DNA from: Chloroflexi bacterium HGW-Chloroflexi-3
GTDB lineage: Bacteria > Chloroflexota > Anaerolineae > Anaerolineales > Anaerolineaceae
Length of the DNA stretch: 64,000 bases
Reading direction: 5' to 3'
Assembly (NCBI GenBank): GCA_002842045.1
Contig: PHBX01000014.1
Coordinates: 1 to 64,000 of the forward strand
Below the pieces are notes generated by a model, which made no database searches, was not told the origin of the DNA, and saw only the letters and a program-made list of their open reading frames with translations. Positions within the stretch are counted from its first letter, which is position 1. The number at the start of each line of letters is the position of its first letter. Both the position numbers and the translations under genes were made by a program. Positions 1 through 8,788 of the stretch are shown one piece after another.

Positions 1-1
1 T

Positions 2-220
2 GATGTCAACGAATCTATTCTGGCTGGAAAGATTGACGCTGGCGCACTGCAACCGGTTGCTGAAATGGCAATCCAGGCAGCAATTCAGGCTGATCTTTTT
101 ATCCGAACAGGCAGCACCGGTAAACCTGAGAAACAATCCATTGATATGGTGTTGCTGACTCTCAATAACGCATGCCAATATACCGGTTTTGCTCCCAATG
201 GTAAAACAAGTTGTCCATAA
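2..220 (+). CDS. Sugar ABC transporter substrate-binding protein, C-terminal fragment (runs off the left edge)
   Basis: Frame 2 is open from the window edge to TAA at 218-220, giving 72 residues with no start. The text (ILAGKIDAGALQPVAEMA, then a Lys/Glu-containing linker and a hydrophobic strand ending CQYTGFAPNG) resembles the last segment of RbsB/type-1 periplasmic-binding proteins that capture pentoses or hexoses outside the membrane for an ABC importer. It lies about 160 bp upstream of rbsD and two sugar-modifying genes on the same strand, which supports a sugar-uptake locus. The rest of the transporter would lie outside the window. The sugar cannot be told from this piece. Confidence 0.6.
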   Translation, partial: DVNESILAGKIDAGALQPVAEMAIQAAIQADLFIRTGSTGKPEKQSIDMVLLTLNNACQYTGFAPNGKTSCP

Positions 221-274
221 ATTTCAAATAGTTGATTACTAAGAAACAAAAATTTGATTATTATGTGAAAAGGG

Positions 275-304
275 GGTGGCTGGCATTTACTATCGCCAGC
301 CACC
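275..304. repeat. Inverted repeat (10-bp arms) after the binding-protein gene
   Basis: Perfect arms GGTGGCTGGC (275-284) and GCCAGCCACC (295-304) flank a 10-nt loop. It sits about 55 bp downstream of the preceding stop codon. No T-run follows on the plus strand, so it is more likely an mRNA 3'-end stabiliser than a classical intrinsic terminator. Confidence 0.5.
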
Positions 305-311
305 TCAACCT

Positions 312-368
312 GGGACACCATAAACATGATGTCAGGTATCAGCTAGTTCATGTTTTTGATGGTGTCCC
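312..368 (+). promoter_or_regulatory. Long imperfect hairpin immediately upstream of rbsD
   Basis: GGGACACCA (312-320) pairs with TGGTGTCCC (360-368), and just inside it AAACATGA (322-329) pairs with TCATGTTT (348-355). This gives 17 bp with a small asymmetric internal loop. The structure ends 4 nt before the GGAG ribosome-binding site (372-375) of rbsD. It could be a structured 5' leader or a double operator. No known riboswitch class is recognised. Confidence 0.45.
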
Positions 369-380
369 TTGGAGAAAATT

Positions 381-785
381 ATGAAAAAAATCGGAATTAT
401 CAATGCACCAATAGCGTCTGTCATTGCTCATTTGGAACATTCCGACATGTTAACGATTGCTGACGCTGGACTTCCAACCCCTGCGACGACACAACGTATT
501 GATCTGGCATTGAAACCTGGTATTCCAGGTTTTTTAGAAACACTTGAAGTTGTATTAAGCGAAATGTATGTAGAAAAAGCTTATGTTTCTGATGACATTT
601 TAACAACAAGTCCTCATATTTATACAGGTATCCAAAAGCTGCTCGGCGATGTGCCAATTGAAACATTACAACATGTTGAATTCAAGAACCTTTCAGGTTC
701 CACCAAAGCAATTATTCGAACAGGTGAATTTACTCCCTTTGCTAATGTTATATTAGTAGCAGGTGCTTGGGGATTTAACATTTAG
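381..785 (+). CDS. rbsD: D-ribose pyranase (RbsD/FucU family)
   Basis: 134 residues, the normal family length. RbsD interconverts pyranose and furanose forms of D-ribose in the cytoplasm so that the kinase can use it. The N-terminal region has the family pattern, with HLEHSDMLTIADAGLPTP carrying the conserved His and the Asp of the active site, and the C-terminal tract FANVILVAGAWGF is also typical. The start at 381 is chosen because GGAG lies 5 nt upstream; an in-frame ATG at 369 has no such site. Same strand as the binding-protein fragment before it and 14 nt from the epimerase after it, so probably one operon. FucU-type activity on fucose is the alternative, given the fucose-isomerase-like gene downstream. 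Confidence 0.8.
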   Translation: MKKIGIINAPIASVIAHLEHSDMLTIADAGLPTPATTQRIDLALKPGIPGFLETLEVVLSEMYVEKAYVSDDILTTSPHIYTGIQKLLGDVPIETLQHVEFKNLSGSTKAIIRTGEFTPFANVILVAGAWGFNI

Positions 786-799
786 GACAGGGTGATTGA

Positions 800-1801
800 A
801 TGGCGAACCGTGTATTAATTATTGGAGGACCTGGAACACTTTCTTCCAGCACAATCAACTTATTACTAGAAAAAAAATACGAAGTAGCTGTGTTTTCGAG
901 ACCTACTCGTTTTCATGAATTGCCATCCGAAGTTCATACATATCCAGGTGATCGCTCCCAGCTCAGTGCTCTGAGTGAGACTTTTGAAAGTTTTAAACCC
1001 GATGTGGTTATTGATTTCATTTGTTATAAACCTTCGGAAGCAAACACTATTAAAAAAATTGTACAAGGAAAGGTCAGGCAATTTGTATTTATAAGCACAG
1101 TGGATGTATACGGTTATCCTCTCAGTCAGTTACCAATGTCTGAATCAGCAAACTGGCACCCAATTACTCAATCTCAATATGCAGCTGAAAAACGTTTGTG
1201 CGAAAAAATCTTTCATGAGACTGGTCCCGTTGATTTTCCACTTACGATCGTACGCCCTGCTTATTCATTTGGACCGCGTTTTATAATATCATTTACCTCT
1301 CGTGATTATGGAGTACAGTTACTCAAACGATTAAAAGATGGGAAACCCATCCTGGTTCCAGGTGATGGAAAAACTCTCATGCATGTTAGTTCTGCTTATA
1401 ATACTGGAGAAATGATAGCCACTCTTGTGGATGCTCCTAAAGCTATTAATAATCAGTATACTTGTGGACATCCAACCTTCACAAACCATAATGGTTATAT
1501 AGAACTTTTAGCAACCAGTTTAGATGTAAAACCAAATATTATTTATATTCCTACGGAAGCGATTGTTTCTTTCCCTGATCCAGAAGCAAAAACCTGTTTA
1601 CTACATGCGCTAACCAGGTTTAATGTTGCTTTTTCTATTGACCGGTTCTTAATGGATTTTCCAGAATTTGAGTGGCGATATTCTCTCTCTGATTGGGCTA
1701 AACATGTTGTTGGCTGGAACAAGAAACAAGGGTTGATTGATAGCCCAAGTATAGAATTTTTTGATGACAGAGTGATTACTTCCTGGCAAAAGTATACTTA
1801 A
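800..1801 (+). CDS. NAD(P)-dependent epimerase/dehydratase-like protein
   Basis: 333 residues. The N-terminus VLIIGGPGTLSSSTINLLL is a Rossmann dinucleotide-binding loop of the extended SDR type. A strand ending FVFISTVDVYG and the pair YAAEK (the Tyr-x-x-x-Lys catalytic motif of epimerases, about residue 135) follow, then a typical VRPAYSFGP segment. Members act on nucleotide sugars or related carbohydrates. It lies between rbsD and the fucose-isomerase-like gene with short spacers, so a role in the same sugar route is likely. The substrate is not evident. A ribosome-binding site (AGGACAGGG) precedes the ATG. Confidence 0.75.
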   Translation: MANRVLIIGGPGTLSSSTINLLLEKKYEVAVFSRPTRFHELPSEVHTYPGDRSQLSALSETFESFKPDVVIDFICYKPSEANTIKKIVQGKVRQFVFISTVDVYGYPLSQLPMSESANWHPITQSQYAAEKRLCEKIFHETGPVDFPLTIVRPAYSFGPRFIISFTSRDYGVQLLKRLKDGKPILVPGDGKTLMHVSSAYNTGEMIATLVDAPKAINNQYTCGHPTFTNHNGYIELLATSLDVKPNIIYIPTEAIVSFPDPEAKTCLLHALTRFNVAFSIDRFLMDFPEFEWRYSLSDWAKHVVGWNKKQGLIDSPSIEFFDDRVITSWQKYT

Positions 1802-1841
1802 TATGGAAAATTTCATAACACATTAAAACAGGAGATCAACA

Positions 1842-3251
1842 ATGAATAAAATTTGTTTAGGTGTAATATTTGGAAATCGAGACTTCTTCCCCGATCATCT
1901 TATCTCAGAAGCACGTAAAGATATTGTTTCTTTATTTCAAGAAATGAATATCGAAAGTGTTATGTTGGAAGAGCATGAAACCAAGCTTGGTTCCGTTGAA
2001 ACGTACCAACACTCAAAAATTTGTGCTGAGTTATTCAAGAAGAATCGCGATCGAATTAATGGAGTACTTGTTGTGCTTCCTAATTTTGGTGATGAAAAAG
2101 GTGTTGCAGATACCATTAAACTTTCAGGACTAAATGTCCCAATTCTGGTGCAGGCTTATCCGGATGATCTTACAAAAATGAATGTGGAACGTCGTCGGGA
2201 TGCATTTTGTGGCAAGATTTCAGTATGTAATAATTTATTCCAATATGGATATAATTTTTCCTTAACAGAACTTCACACCATTCACCCAAATTCAGGCTCC
2301 TTTAAAAAAGATCTTGAAAAATTCTTAGGTGTATGTCGGGTGGTTGAAGGTTTGCGTTCTGTCCGGTTGGGAGCCATTGGTGCCCGTCCCAGTTCCTTCA
2401 ACACAGTCCGATATAGTGAAAAAATCCTGCAAAACGCAGGAATTACAGTGGTGACTGTAGATCTCTCAGAAATCTTAGGGGATTCATCAAGGCTTAAGGA
2501 TGACGCTACCAAAGTGAAAGCAAAGCTGGAAGAAATCCAGACCTATGCCATTCATGGCAGTGTTCCGTCTCAAGCATTGCTGCGAATGGCAAAATTGGGT
2601 GTTGTCATTTCTGATTGGATGGAAATAAATGATCTTCAGGCTACTGCTCTGCAATGTTGGACTTCTCTGCAGAAGAATTATGGTATCAATGCCTGTACAT
2701 TGATGAGCATGATGAGTAACCAGTTATTCCCCTCGGCGTGCGAAGTCGATATCACCGGAGTTGTTTCCATGTATGCACTTCAGCTTGCTTCTAATTCTCC
2801 CAGTGCCCTTGTTGACTGGAACAATAATTATGCAGAGGATCCGGATCGCTGTGTCTTTTTCCATTGTGGAAACTGGGCAAAATCGTTTATTCCGGATATT
2901 GAAATAAAAACAGCACCGATTTTAGGAAGCACGCTGGGAGAAGAAAACACGTATGGTGCCATGGCAGGTGGAGCAACGGCAGGGCCGATCACCTATGCAC
3001 GGGTCAGTACCGATGATACCTATGGTTCAATTCGCGCTTACACGGGTGAGGGGGAAATTACCAGTGATCCACTGGATACTTTTGGAAACAGAGCAGTTGT
3101 TCACACACCAGGGTTACAGAAATTATTGAAATATATTTGCAGAAATGGGTTTGAACATCATGTTGCAATGACAAAAAACCATGTATCCTCCATCATTACA
3201 GAAGCGATGGAAAATTATTTAAAGTGGGAAGTATATTCACATGAAGGATGA
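1842..3251 (+). CDS. L-fucose/L-arabinose isomerase family protein
   Basis: 469 residues. The protein matches the general layout of the FucI/AraA-like family: an N-terminal alpha/beta region, a central WMEINDLQATALQCWTSL helix with acidic residues, a middle section ending ACEVDITGVVSMYALQLAS, and a C-terminal part with HCGNWAKSF and a Gly-rich GAMAGGATAGPITYARV. These enzymes interconvert aldoses and ketoses in a metal-dependent way; Glu/Asp/His ligands fit the ACEVD and FHCGN regions. AGGAG lies upstream of the ATG. Last gene of the rbsD operon; a terminator hairpin follows at 3448. Some family members have no proven isomerase activity, so the exact reaction is open. Confidence 0.7.
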   Translation: MNKICLGVIFGNRDFFPDHLISEARKDIVSLFQEMNIESVMLEEHETKLGSVETYQHSKICAELFKKNRDRINGVLVVLPNFGDEKGVADTIKLSGLNVPILVQAYPDDLTKMNVERRRDAFCGKISVCNNLFQYGYNFSLTELHTIHPNSGSFKKDLEKFLGVCRVVEGLRSVRLGAIGARPSSFNTVRYSEKILQNAGITVVTVDLSEILGDSSRLKDDATKVKAKLEEIQTYAIHGSVPSQALLRMAKLGVVISDWMEINDLQATALQCWTSLQKNYGINACTLMSMMSNQLFPSACEVDITGVVSMYALQLASNSPSALVDWNNNYAEDPDRCVFFHCGNWAKSFIPDIEIKTAPILGSTLGEENTYGAMAGGATAGPITYARVSTDDTYGSIRAYTGEGEITSDPLDTFGNRAVVHTPGLQKLLKYICRNGFEHHVAMTKNHVSSIITEAMENYLKWEVYSHEG

Positions 3252-3447
3252 AATTCAGTCATTGGATTTCTAAATTCTAAAGCAATATGATACGAATGAA
3301 AAATCTCGACCTTATGATAAATCGTTCTTCCTATGATGCCAACCTACGCATCCGCTGTATCTGTTGGACAACAATGAGCGCAATTTGGCAGCTCTGCATT
3401 TTCAAAGAGAATTAATTCAACCGATTAGGCTCATATCTCAAAGCAAA

Positions 3448-3472
3448 ATCCCCCTGAATGGCATAGGGGGAT
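3448..3472. terminator. Bidirectional terminator-like hairpin between convergent genes
   Basis: ATCCCCC (448-454) and GGGGGAT (466-472) form a 7-bp stem. It lies between the plus-strand isomerase-like gene and the minus-strand gene at 3499. The flanking tracts are A-rich on one side and AT-rich on the other, so it can serve both strands, although neither T-run is long. Confidence 0.5.
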
Positions 3473-3498
3473 AAATTTACAATGATAATGATCGAATT

Positions 3499-3795
3499 TC
3501 ACTTAGATTCTTGAATGGATAATTTTGCGTCTCCTATCTTTTGCGCTTCCTTCGTTTCTGTACTCCTCTTCTTGCGCTGTCCTTTGACAATATAGGGCAG
3601 TAAAAATAAGTAAGCTCCAGTGAGTGCCATTACCAGCATTAATATGGAAGGAACTTTATCCAATCTTTCCCAGGTTGCCACCAGGTTTTCACTTCCTACC
3701 AGTTTGATGATGAGTGCGGCCGGAATGGCCAGCGCAGTAGGTACTGCGATCCAGCGATGAATTTTTCGAAACCATTTTGATAACGTTTTTGTCAT
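3499..3795 (-). CDS. Small two-segment membrane protein
   Basis: 98 residues. An amphipathic start (KWFRKIHRWIAVP) is followed by a hydrophobic stretch PTALAIPAALIIKLVG and a second one ILMLVMALTGAYLFLLPYIV, then a charged, Lys/Glu-rich cytoplasmic tail. The arrangement resembles half of a PepSY-type membrane module, which commonly has a His-containing helix like IHRW, but no catalytic domain is present. It follows the BON-domain gene on the same strand and is probably cotranscribed with it. Function unknown. Confidence 0.6.
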   Translation of the reverse strand: MTKTLSKWFRKIHRWIAVPTALAIPAALIIKLVGSENLVATWERLDKVPSILMLVMALTGAYLFLLPYIVKGQRKKRSTETKEAQKIGDAKLSIQESK

Positions 3796-3815
3796 TTATT
3801 TTCCTCTTCTTGTGA

Positions 3816-4085
3816 TTAAATTTTTAAGTCCAGATTCACGGTTCTTGCCGGGCTTGGCGCACCGGGGCATTCAATCCGGTTCACCACACCACGGATCCCG
3901 GATACTTGATGTGCTAATGCTTCTGCCAGATCACGTTTGGATAAATTGTCTACTTTCCCGGCCAGGTGAGCAATCGAGTTCAGTACGCCAACCCTCAGAT
4001 TATCTGCAGCGATCCGTTTATCAGTAGCAAATGCCGCCAGAATTTCCTCACGAAGCGTCTCATCGGCATTAACAGAATTTGTCAT
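3816..4085 (-). CDS. BON-domain protein
   Basis: 89 residues, almost entirely one BON domain. Visible pattern: an N-terminal helix EEILAAFATDKRI, a strand-turn NSIAHLAGKVDN, the second helix RDLAEALAHQVSGI and the strand GVVNRIECPG. BON domains are alpha/beta folds thought to contact phospholipid or other envelope parts. There is no signal peptide. Its start overlaps the stop of the upstream membrane gene by 4 nt (ATGA), so translation is probably coupled. Confidence 0.7.
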   Translation of the reverse strand: MTNSVNADETLREEILAAFATDKRIAADNLRVGVLNSIAHLAGKVDNLSKRDLAEALAHQVSGIRGVVNRIECPGAPSPARTVNLDLKI

Positions 4086-4489
4086 AGTTTTACGATTTCA
4101 CCTCTATTCAGCTGAGCCTTTTTATCCTTGCGGGATTGGACGGACATCAATACCAGAATAATCGCCCAGACAATCATACGTATGGTCATTGCACGAATGC
4201 TATCCACGGCGACAACATCTCTGTATGCAGTTTGCAGGATGACCATCACCAGGGTGTGCAAGCTGAACGTGGTGATGGCTGCAAACCAGGCGAGCTTACT
4301 TCCACGCCAGATCAGGATGGCAGTAATAAAAACGGTCAGAATGCCAGCTGTGTAGTTATAAACAGGAACCCAGTTGATGACATAATACCCTGGGTCGTTA
4401 CCCAACAACACCTGAGCGCCTGCAAAAACTGCCATTGCGCCAATAATAAGGGCAAGAACTGCCGCGATCTTTGTCAGGATTGATTTCAT
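4082..4489 (-). CDS. Four-segment membrane protein, unknown function
   Basis: 135 residues with four hydrophobic stretches: near the N-terminus (KIAAVLALIIGAMAVFAG), around residues 48-63 (TAGILTVFITAILIW), 70-88 and 104-119 (MIVWAIILVLMS). The C-terminus is charged. First gene of a three-gene minus-strand unit with the BON and two-segment membrane proteins; the spacing of all three is tight. A GGAGT ribosome-binding site precedes the start. It resembles the general DoxX-like or DUF small membrane families, but no diagnostic motif was seen. Confidence 0.6.
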   Translation of the reverse strand: MKSILTKIAAVLALIIGAMAVFAGAQVLLGNDPGYYVINWVPVYNYTAGILTVFITAILIWRGSKLAWFAAITTFSLHTLVMVILQTAYRDVVAVDSIRAMTIRMIVWAIILVLMSVQSRKDKKAQLNRGEIVKL

Positions 4490-4754
4490 TGGAACTCCTT
4501 ATCGTTCAGTTTGTTTTCTGTATTGACTTGAGTATATGCTCTGTTAACTGGTTCTGGAACGACTTAAGTCGTGTTTGCTGCAAGAGATTTTCAACAGCGA
4601 ACCGGGTTGAACCTTTGATTGGAAAGTATAATTTCTCAACCCCGACAAAAGTCTTAGCGCAAGCGTATCATGAAAGGTACGATCTATCTGAAATGTTGGA
4701 ATGTAAATGATTGAGAAGAGAATATCAACCAGGTAGATGAAGGAGAAGCACAGC

Positions 4755-4892
4755 ATGCAAATATCAAAAGAGACACGTATTTCAGATATTTTATTGAAGT
4801 TTGGAGATATTGCTGAAGTAATGGAGGTTTTCGGGGTTCAACGTGTGGGAAAATTATCCCTGCGCATGTTTCTTGCCAAAGCGCTCAATGTG
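4755..4892 (+). pseudogene. DUF1858-like N-terminal piece, truncated by a junction
   Basis: About 46 codons starting MQISKETRISDILLKFGD have the layout of the DUF1858 domain (found alone or on redox proteins). The usual Cys-containing turn is replaced by VQRVGK. Homology stops at FLAKALNVE and the next bases (from about 4890) are the middle of a subtilisin gene in another reading frame. The ORF therefore continues only as out-of-frame text. A GGAG lies 10 nt before the ATG. I read this as the surviving 5' end of a gene whose remainder was deleted. Confidence 0.55.
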
Positions 4893-5700
4893 GAATGGGC
4901 GGCAGTGGATTCAGCCAGGCAGAATACGATGCCATTCAGGGCGCAGTTAACAAAGGTGTCGCCTTTGCGGTGGCAGCCGGCAATGAGGACGAAGATGCCA
5001 ATAACTATAGCCCGGGTGGGTTCGACAATGTGCTTTCGGTAAGTGCACTGGCAGACTTCAATGGTCTTCCCGGTGGTGGTGCGGCTTCCACCTGCCGTAC
5101 CGACCAGGATGATACCCTGGTTGATTTCAGCAACTGGGGCCCAGAAGTGGACATTGCCGCACCCGGTGTCTGTATTCTTTCGACCTATCCGCTGGAGAAG
5201 GGCAAGTACGGCACCATCAGCGGCACCTCCATGGCAAGTCCGCATGTGGCAGGTGCCTTGGCATTATTAGCCAGTAAGAATAATCCCAATAATGCAACTG
5301 ATGTTACCAATTTATATACCCAGATCAAAAATGCTGGTAATTATAACTGGACGGATGACTCCGGTGATGGTATCAAAGAGCCATTGCTGGACGTGAGCAA
5401 TGCAGCCATCTTTGCCCCGGTGCTTGTTTCTGGAAGTGGTGGTGTTCCAACCAATAACCCACCTACAGCCAATTTTACATTCAATACTTCCAGCCTGACA
5501 ACCAACTTCTCTGATACGAGTGCAGACTCGGATGGTACGGTTGTGGCTTGGAGTTGGGACTTTGGTGATGGCACAACTTCAACCACTCAAAACCCATCAC
5601 ACAACTATGCATCTGCCGGTACCTACACGGTCAGCCTGACAGTGACGGATGATGATGGGGCAACCGCTTCGACCAGTAAACCGGTAACCGTTGGCGTTCC
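4893..5700 (+). pseudogene. Subtilisin-like serine protease with PKD domain, both ends missing
   Basis: The frame beginning GGSGFSQAEYDAIQGAVNKG is the S8 peptidase core after the catalytic His. It includes AVAAGNEDED and the catalytic serine in GTSMASPHVAGALALL (about 5218-5265). The catalytic Asp and His blocks and the signal peptide are absent. A complete PKD beta-sandwich follows (PPTANFTF to SKPVTV, with the SWDFGDGTTS motif). At about 5690-5705 the text becomes antisense GH3 sequence. The original was a secreted protease; this copy cannot be active. No start codon with a ribosome-binding site exists for it. Confidence 0.7.
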
Positions 5701-6985
5701 ACCTTCGAATCTGGCTTGCCCACATACACCTGCACCGCTTCTTCACCATCCCGCTCACCCGTGTTGCAAACTGTGACCGATACTTCCAAGCGATCGTCCT
5801 TCATGAATACGCTTAAATCGCTGTATACAAAACGGGTATAACTCAGCCCAAAACCGAAGGGATAGGCAGGTTGATGCCCGTTCTTATCCAGCAGAGTGTA
5901 GCCGTGGTAGAGATCATAAGTGATCTCTTTGTCCGTGCTGCTGAAATAGGGCAGATGCTCCACGCTGGCGGGGATGGAAAATGGCAGCTTGCCACTGGGA
6001 TTAAATTCTCCGAACAAGATGTGCGCCAGGGCAGTGCCACCTTCCATACCGGCATACCAGCTATACAAAATACCCGGGATGTTCTTTGCCCACTCGTCCA
6101 GCATGATCATGCTGCCAGTCACCAGTCACACCACTGTGTTTGGATTGACGCCAGCCACCGCTTCGATCAGCTGAATTTGTTCTGCTTTCAAGGAAAGACT
6201 CTGACGATCACCGCCAGGGGACATGCCTTCCTGAATCTGGAAGGTCGAGATTTCCAGTTTTTTGATGATTTTCACAAAAGCAGCCTTGAATGGTTTACTC
6301 ATTTGCTGGTATCCGCTTATGATCGGGTCGAACATCTCATCCAGGCTGCTGGGGGAGGTTATAAGCCCCCATCACGAAAGCAGCTCCCGCCTTAATAATG
6401 CGCTTGAAGTGTGCCAGATAAACTTCATGCAGCGTACGATCATCCGCCTGGACGTTCACAAAGAAACGACTGTTTTCGATGTTGTTAAAAGCATAGTGTT
6501 TGACGCAGTCCATCACATTGTGCTCTTGGATGCCCTCTGTCAAACTTGCTCCCATCTCGCCCACTTGGTAGGGATCCTCGCCGTAGGTCTCCTGTATCCG
6601 TCCCCAGGCAGGGTGACGCAACAGGTTGACGCATACCTCGCCGAAGAAGTTGCCATCCTGTGCTCGGATCTCCTTGGCGATCACCTCTCCAATGCGGCGT
6701 TCCAGGTCACGATCGAAACTGGCACCGCGTGCCATTGAAACCGGGAAGCAGGTTGATTTGCCCACCACTGCACCAAGTGGACCATCACTGAATTTGATCG
6801 GAGGAACCCCCAGTTGCTTGACACCGTTGGTCACGATCGGCACCGGGTTGTAACCATTTTTGTATATGAGCTGGTTGCCGATCATATCCCAGTTGCCGTT
6901 CAGCATCCAGACCTTTTCTTTCAAGTTCATGCGTTTCAGCAGATTGTTGGCGGTCTGCTCAATTTCCTCGCGGGTTATTATACAG
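5690..6985 (-). pseudogene. GH3 beta-glucosidase remnant with internal deletion and in-frame stop
   Basis: Minus-strand text carries three separated GH3 blocks: the N-terminal domain (LLKRMNLKEKVWMLNG to KRIIKAGAAFVMGAYN), a central block (GGDRQSLSLKAEQIQLIEAV, ANPNT-type strand) and the C-terminal domain (WYAGMEGGTALAHILFGEFN, then the fibronectin-like part to VQVYVGKPDSKVERQ). The segment between MGAYN (about 6345) and the central block, including the usual SDW nucleophile region, is missing. A TGA at 6126-6128 interrupts the frame at NPNTVV. The first codons upstream of 6930 are open but have no start before the stop of the MFS gene at 7003. About 410 codons remain of an expected 750 or so. 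Confidence 0.75.
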
Positions 6986-7002
6986 GAATGCTGTGAAAAT
7001 GT

Positions 7003-8265
7003 TTAAATGGATTGATCCATGCTATTAATGCGTTGTTCTTCTTTTTCCGTAACTTTGAACTTAAACCAGACCGGGATGATACTGAGCAGCGATGCACCTG
7101 CAGTAATCAGGAAGGGGGTTTGAGGACTGAAATTTTCCCATAAAAAGCTACCAATTACCGGTGCCGGTAGGGAAACCAATCCCAGACTGGTGCTGAACAA
7201 ACCAAATGCCACCCCACGCAAACGAGCGGGAACCGCTTTACTGATCAGCGATTGATACGCCGGGGTCGCTAATCCAACGCCAATACCAGCGATCACCCAG
7301 CCCAATCCATAGAGCCAGGCAGGACTGGCAGGGGGGATCAGCGCAATCATGGCAATCGAAAAGGAGATGAAGAGAAAAGAGATGGCAATGTTGACACGCT
7401 CACCCACCTTGTCCGCCAACCAACCAGAGGGAATCATGACTGCCATCATCGCCATGCCAAAAATACTGTTCATGATGCCAATCTGGCTGATCGAGAGCAG
7501 GGCGATATCCTGCATATAAACAGAAAGAAAGGTCATGGACATGTTGAAGAAGATGTCACGGATGCCATCCGTAATCATGATCCAGGTAAAGAGTCCGCCT
7601 GCCAACACCAGACCAATCATGATACCCAGGTTGCTTTTCAGGCTGGAAAAGGTAAGGGTTGTGGGATTGGCTTCCTTGCCCCTGGCAGCGGTACGAGCCA
7701 TGCCGACCCGCAAGATGGTTGCCAATACATACAGGATCGTTGCGACCAACAACATGCCCTTAAATCCCATCGCTTCCACCAGAAAACCACCAGCTAGTGG
7801 ACCAACCACGCTGACGATGCCAAACAATGTCTGCGTGATTCCGAATAAACGCGCCCGGTTCTCCGGGGCTGAGTTATCTGCGATGAAGGCATCAAAGCTT
7901 GGTCCCACCAATGAGCGCGTCATGGCGTTCAACACAGAGGCAGCCAGCACCCATTCCCAACGAGTCGCCAGCAACAAAGGAATATAACCAAAGATCCCCA
8001 GCACACTACCGATGGCAATGGCACGTAACCGGCCTAAAGAGTCGGAGATCCAGCCGCCCAGGATCTGCAGTATCAGTGGAATGATTTGCGAGAGAGTAAA
8101 GAACAACCCGATCTGCGCAATTCCAGCCCCCAGCTCCTTTAGATAGAGCGCTTCCAGTGGGTGATACATGCTACCACCGGTGTTGGCCAATATCATCGCC
8201 AGCATGAATAAAAGTAAGAGTGGGGTGAGGAGGGGTGCTTTTTTGGTGGATGGTTCTGTGGTCAT
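7003..8265 (-). CDS. Major facilitator superfamily transporter (TetA/MdtG-like drug exporter family)
   Basis: 420 residues with about twelve hydrophobic segments, an intact MFS length. The loop between segments 2 and 3 reads GGWISDSLGRLRAIAIG, the family's GxxxDxxGRR/K motif; segment 5 has GPLAGGFLVEAMGFKGM (the motif C region of 12-TM exporters); and the second half repeats the loop as SGWLADKVGERVNIA. Likely a proton-driven efflux protein in the cytoplasmic membrane, substrate unknown. Its stop is followed within 20 bp by the truncated GH3 remnant. The upstream 500 bp are very AT-rich and contain the promoter. Confidence 0.8.
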   Translation of the reverse strand: MTTEPSTKKAPLLTPLLLLFMLAMILANTGGSMYHPLEALYLKELGAGIAQIGLFFTLSQIIPLILQILGGWISDSLGRLRAIAIGSVLGIFGYIPLLLATRWEWVLAASVLNAMTRSLVGPSFDAFIADNSAPENRARLFGITQTLFGIVSVVGPLAGGFLVEAMGFKGMLLVATILYVLATILRVGMARTAARGKEANPTTLTFSSLKSNLGIMIGLVLAGGLFTWIMITDGIRDIFFNMSMTFLSVYMQDIALLSISQIGIMNSIFGMAMMAVMIPSGWLADKVGERVNIAISFLFISFSIAMIALIPPASPAWLYGLGWVIAGIGVGLATPAYQSLISKAVPARLRGVAFGLFSTSLGLVSLPAPVIGSFLWENFSPQTPFLITAGASLLSIIPVWFKFKVTEKEEQRINSMDQSI

Positions 8266-8788
8266 GGGTTAATTCCAAAAAACAAAATTATTCACTTTTT
8301 TTGTTTTTATGTTTATTATATTAATAATACTTATCTAGAAATGAATTTTACCTTAATTTTATTAAAAATGATATAAATAATCTTAAAATATTTTGATTTT
8401 CAATTAATAATTTAATCTCTCATAACCGAAAAATTATTTGAGCGCAAGACTTGATCATCCAGTTCGTGATAGATTGGAGTATACATTTGAATAAGGTTTA
8501 TTTCCAGTGTTGATGAAAATAGAGGTGGAAAAGGGTTAGTGTGCAGGAATACATTGAACATCAACCCATCAGGATAAAATATTAAGCAGTATCTTCTACC
8601 AGGCTTCTAAAGAATTCTCCTGTCCCTTCATCTCAATCCCCGCTTGAATCGCCTGTTCGACCACTGAAAAATTCACCTCGATTGGTTATTGGCAATATTG
8701 CCTATACATATATAGGTGTTATTACTCTTTGTAATCAGTGGGTTTTCCATGATAATGGAAAAAACTTTTAAAATAAAGGATGTGAAGC
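8266..8788. other. AT-rich intergenic region with a possible coding remnant
   Basis: No full gene. 8280-8420 is extremely AT-rich and should hold the divergent promoters. On the minus strand 8596-8676 reads VNFSVVEQAIQAGIEMKGQE and six more residues before TAG; the helix-like text with no ribosome-binding site suggests the tail of a deleted gene, but I do not recognise a family. The stretch before 8789 has two touching palindromes, listed separately. Confidence 0.4.
8691..8716. promoter_or_regulatory. Two adjoining palindromes upstream of the small HMA protein
   Basis: GGCAATATTGCC (8691-8702) is a perfect 12-bp palindrome. It overlaps by two bases CCTATA-CATA-TATAGG (8701-8716), with 6-bp arms. 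Together they lie 73-98 bp before the start of the heavy-metal-associated protein, over the most likely promoter. A metal-sensing repressor site is a plausible reading, but the regulator is not identified. Confidence 0.4.

Noticed and set aside
6126..6128. TGA in the GH3 remnant as recoded Trp or selenocysteine
   Set aside because: The gene also lacks its middle, start and end; one stop in a wreck needs no recoding. Other genes use TGA normally as stop.
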